Shown here in pieces: positions 63,566 through 64,000 of a stretch of 64,000 nt of DNA. The notes beneath the pieces are model-generated. The model was not told the DNA's origin and did not search any database. It saw only the letters and a program-made list of their open reading frames with translations. This stretch comes from Haemonchus contortus (Eukaryota; Nematoda; Chromadorea; Rhabditida; Trichostrongylidae), in the NCBI GenBank assembly GCA_000469685.2, contig LS997564.1, forward strand, positions 22,850,960 through 22,914,959, given 5' to 3'. Within the stretch, counting starts at the first letter, position 1, and every line of letters begins with the position of its first letter. The position numbers and the translations under genes were made by a program.

Positions 63566-63850
63566 GCAATTGAAACAGATTTTGGGCTGACGCGTTCCAT
63601 CTCTACGATCGCTTAAAGTGGGGAAGACGTCACACTCAATTGCGAAGTGATGGGTTGATGAATTGCATTTCCCTTTCTCAACCGATCTGCTCACAATACA
63701 AAGTTGTGTACGCTCATCTCCGGTTCTTTCCGCGGGTTCTACAGCACTTGCCGACAATTGAGCAGTAGGGACAACTCCCGTTGCATTGGTTGTGTTACCC
63801 GGTACCATCGTTGATCCGTGAAGTAGTGGGCGTAGCTGATCCTCCACCAC
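63566..63850 (-). mobile_element. BEL/Pao-like gag fragment with zinc-knuckle region
   Basis: An open minus-strand frame reads VEKGKCNSSTHHFAIECDVF, PTLSDRRDGTRQ and KICFNC. This matches the C...H..C / R+...CF.C region of nematode Pao gag proteins. The frame is cut at the second cysteine pair by a SINE. Upstream sequence continues toward the right edge, where no clear frame was seen. Confidence 0.55.
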
Positions 63851-64000
63851 TTTGACTCATTTCATCCTTCTTCAGCTTTTTACTTAAATGCTGATACTTA
63901 CCCCTATTTTGAGAGTTGTTTTTCAGAACTGGCCATCTTGCGCTTCCGAGGTCTCTTTTTTACGAGACCGCGCCAGCGATAGAATGACCAAAGTCGTTTC

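Overview
This window looks like nuclear DNA of a strongylid (clade V) parasitic nematode, most likely hookworm-like. Three things point there. Conserved genes are split into small exons by a mixture of ~50 nt and multi-kilobase introns. T-rich AG sites resembling nematode (trans-)splice acceptors sit just upstream of two start codons. The repeat content is typical of nematodes: RTE and CR1 LINEs, mariner, MULE, Pao, DIRS/PAT-like elements and a secreted T20D4.11-like (DUF19) gene. No bacterial operon, rRNA, genuine tRNA or CRISPR array was seen.

Layout. At 1-7,237 (minus strand) lies the N-terminal half of the Elongator subunit ELP2, in eleven exons that join in frame and run off the left edge. 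At 8,462-11,954 (minus) is a complete two-exon gene for ribosomal protein eS28 (rps-28) with a 3.3 kb intron. At ~12.3-16.7 kb is an apparently intact Mutator-like (MULE) transposon with ~470 bp terminal inverted repeats and a ten-exon, 577-residue transposase. From ~17.7 to 26.1 kb the DNA is almost all mobile: a frameshifted SF1-helicase-like gene, a gag/RT remnant of DIRS/PAT type, two CR1-like LINE 3' ends, and a DD37D Tc1/mariner element with clean TA duplications. At 27.5-31.6 kb (minus) is a DUF19 secreted or GPI-anchored protein gene, N-terminus not found. From ~32 to 49 kb the window is gene-poor. It holds copies of a tRNA-derived SINE (at least seven in the window), a deleted mariner, a MITE and possible hypothetical exons. 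At 49.9-52.9 kb an RTE LINE was hit by a TTAA-flanked (piggyBac-type) MITE, beside a second such MITE that itself contains a GC-rich fold-back element. From 57.3 kb come a (TA)n microsatellite, a 2.2 kb nested inverted-repeat element, a solo LTR, a decayed Harbinger nuclease, and a Pao gag fragment interrupted by a SINE at the right edge.

Two cellular housekeeping genes (a tRNA wobble-uridine modification subunit and a small-subunit ribosomal protein) and one lineage-specific secreted-protein gene are therefore embedded in layered transposons. The best leads are the seemingly intact MULE, the paired TTAA elements sharing one target site, the two-copy fold-back family with 3 bp duplications, and the composite inverted-repeat element at 57.5-59.7 kb. 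All assignments come from reading the sequence by eye; no database search was possible.
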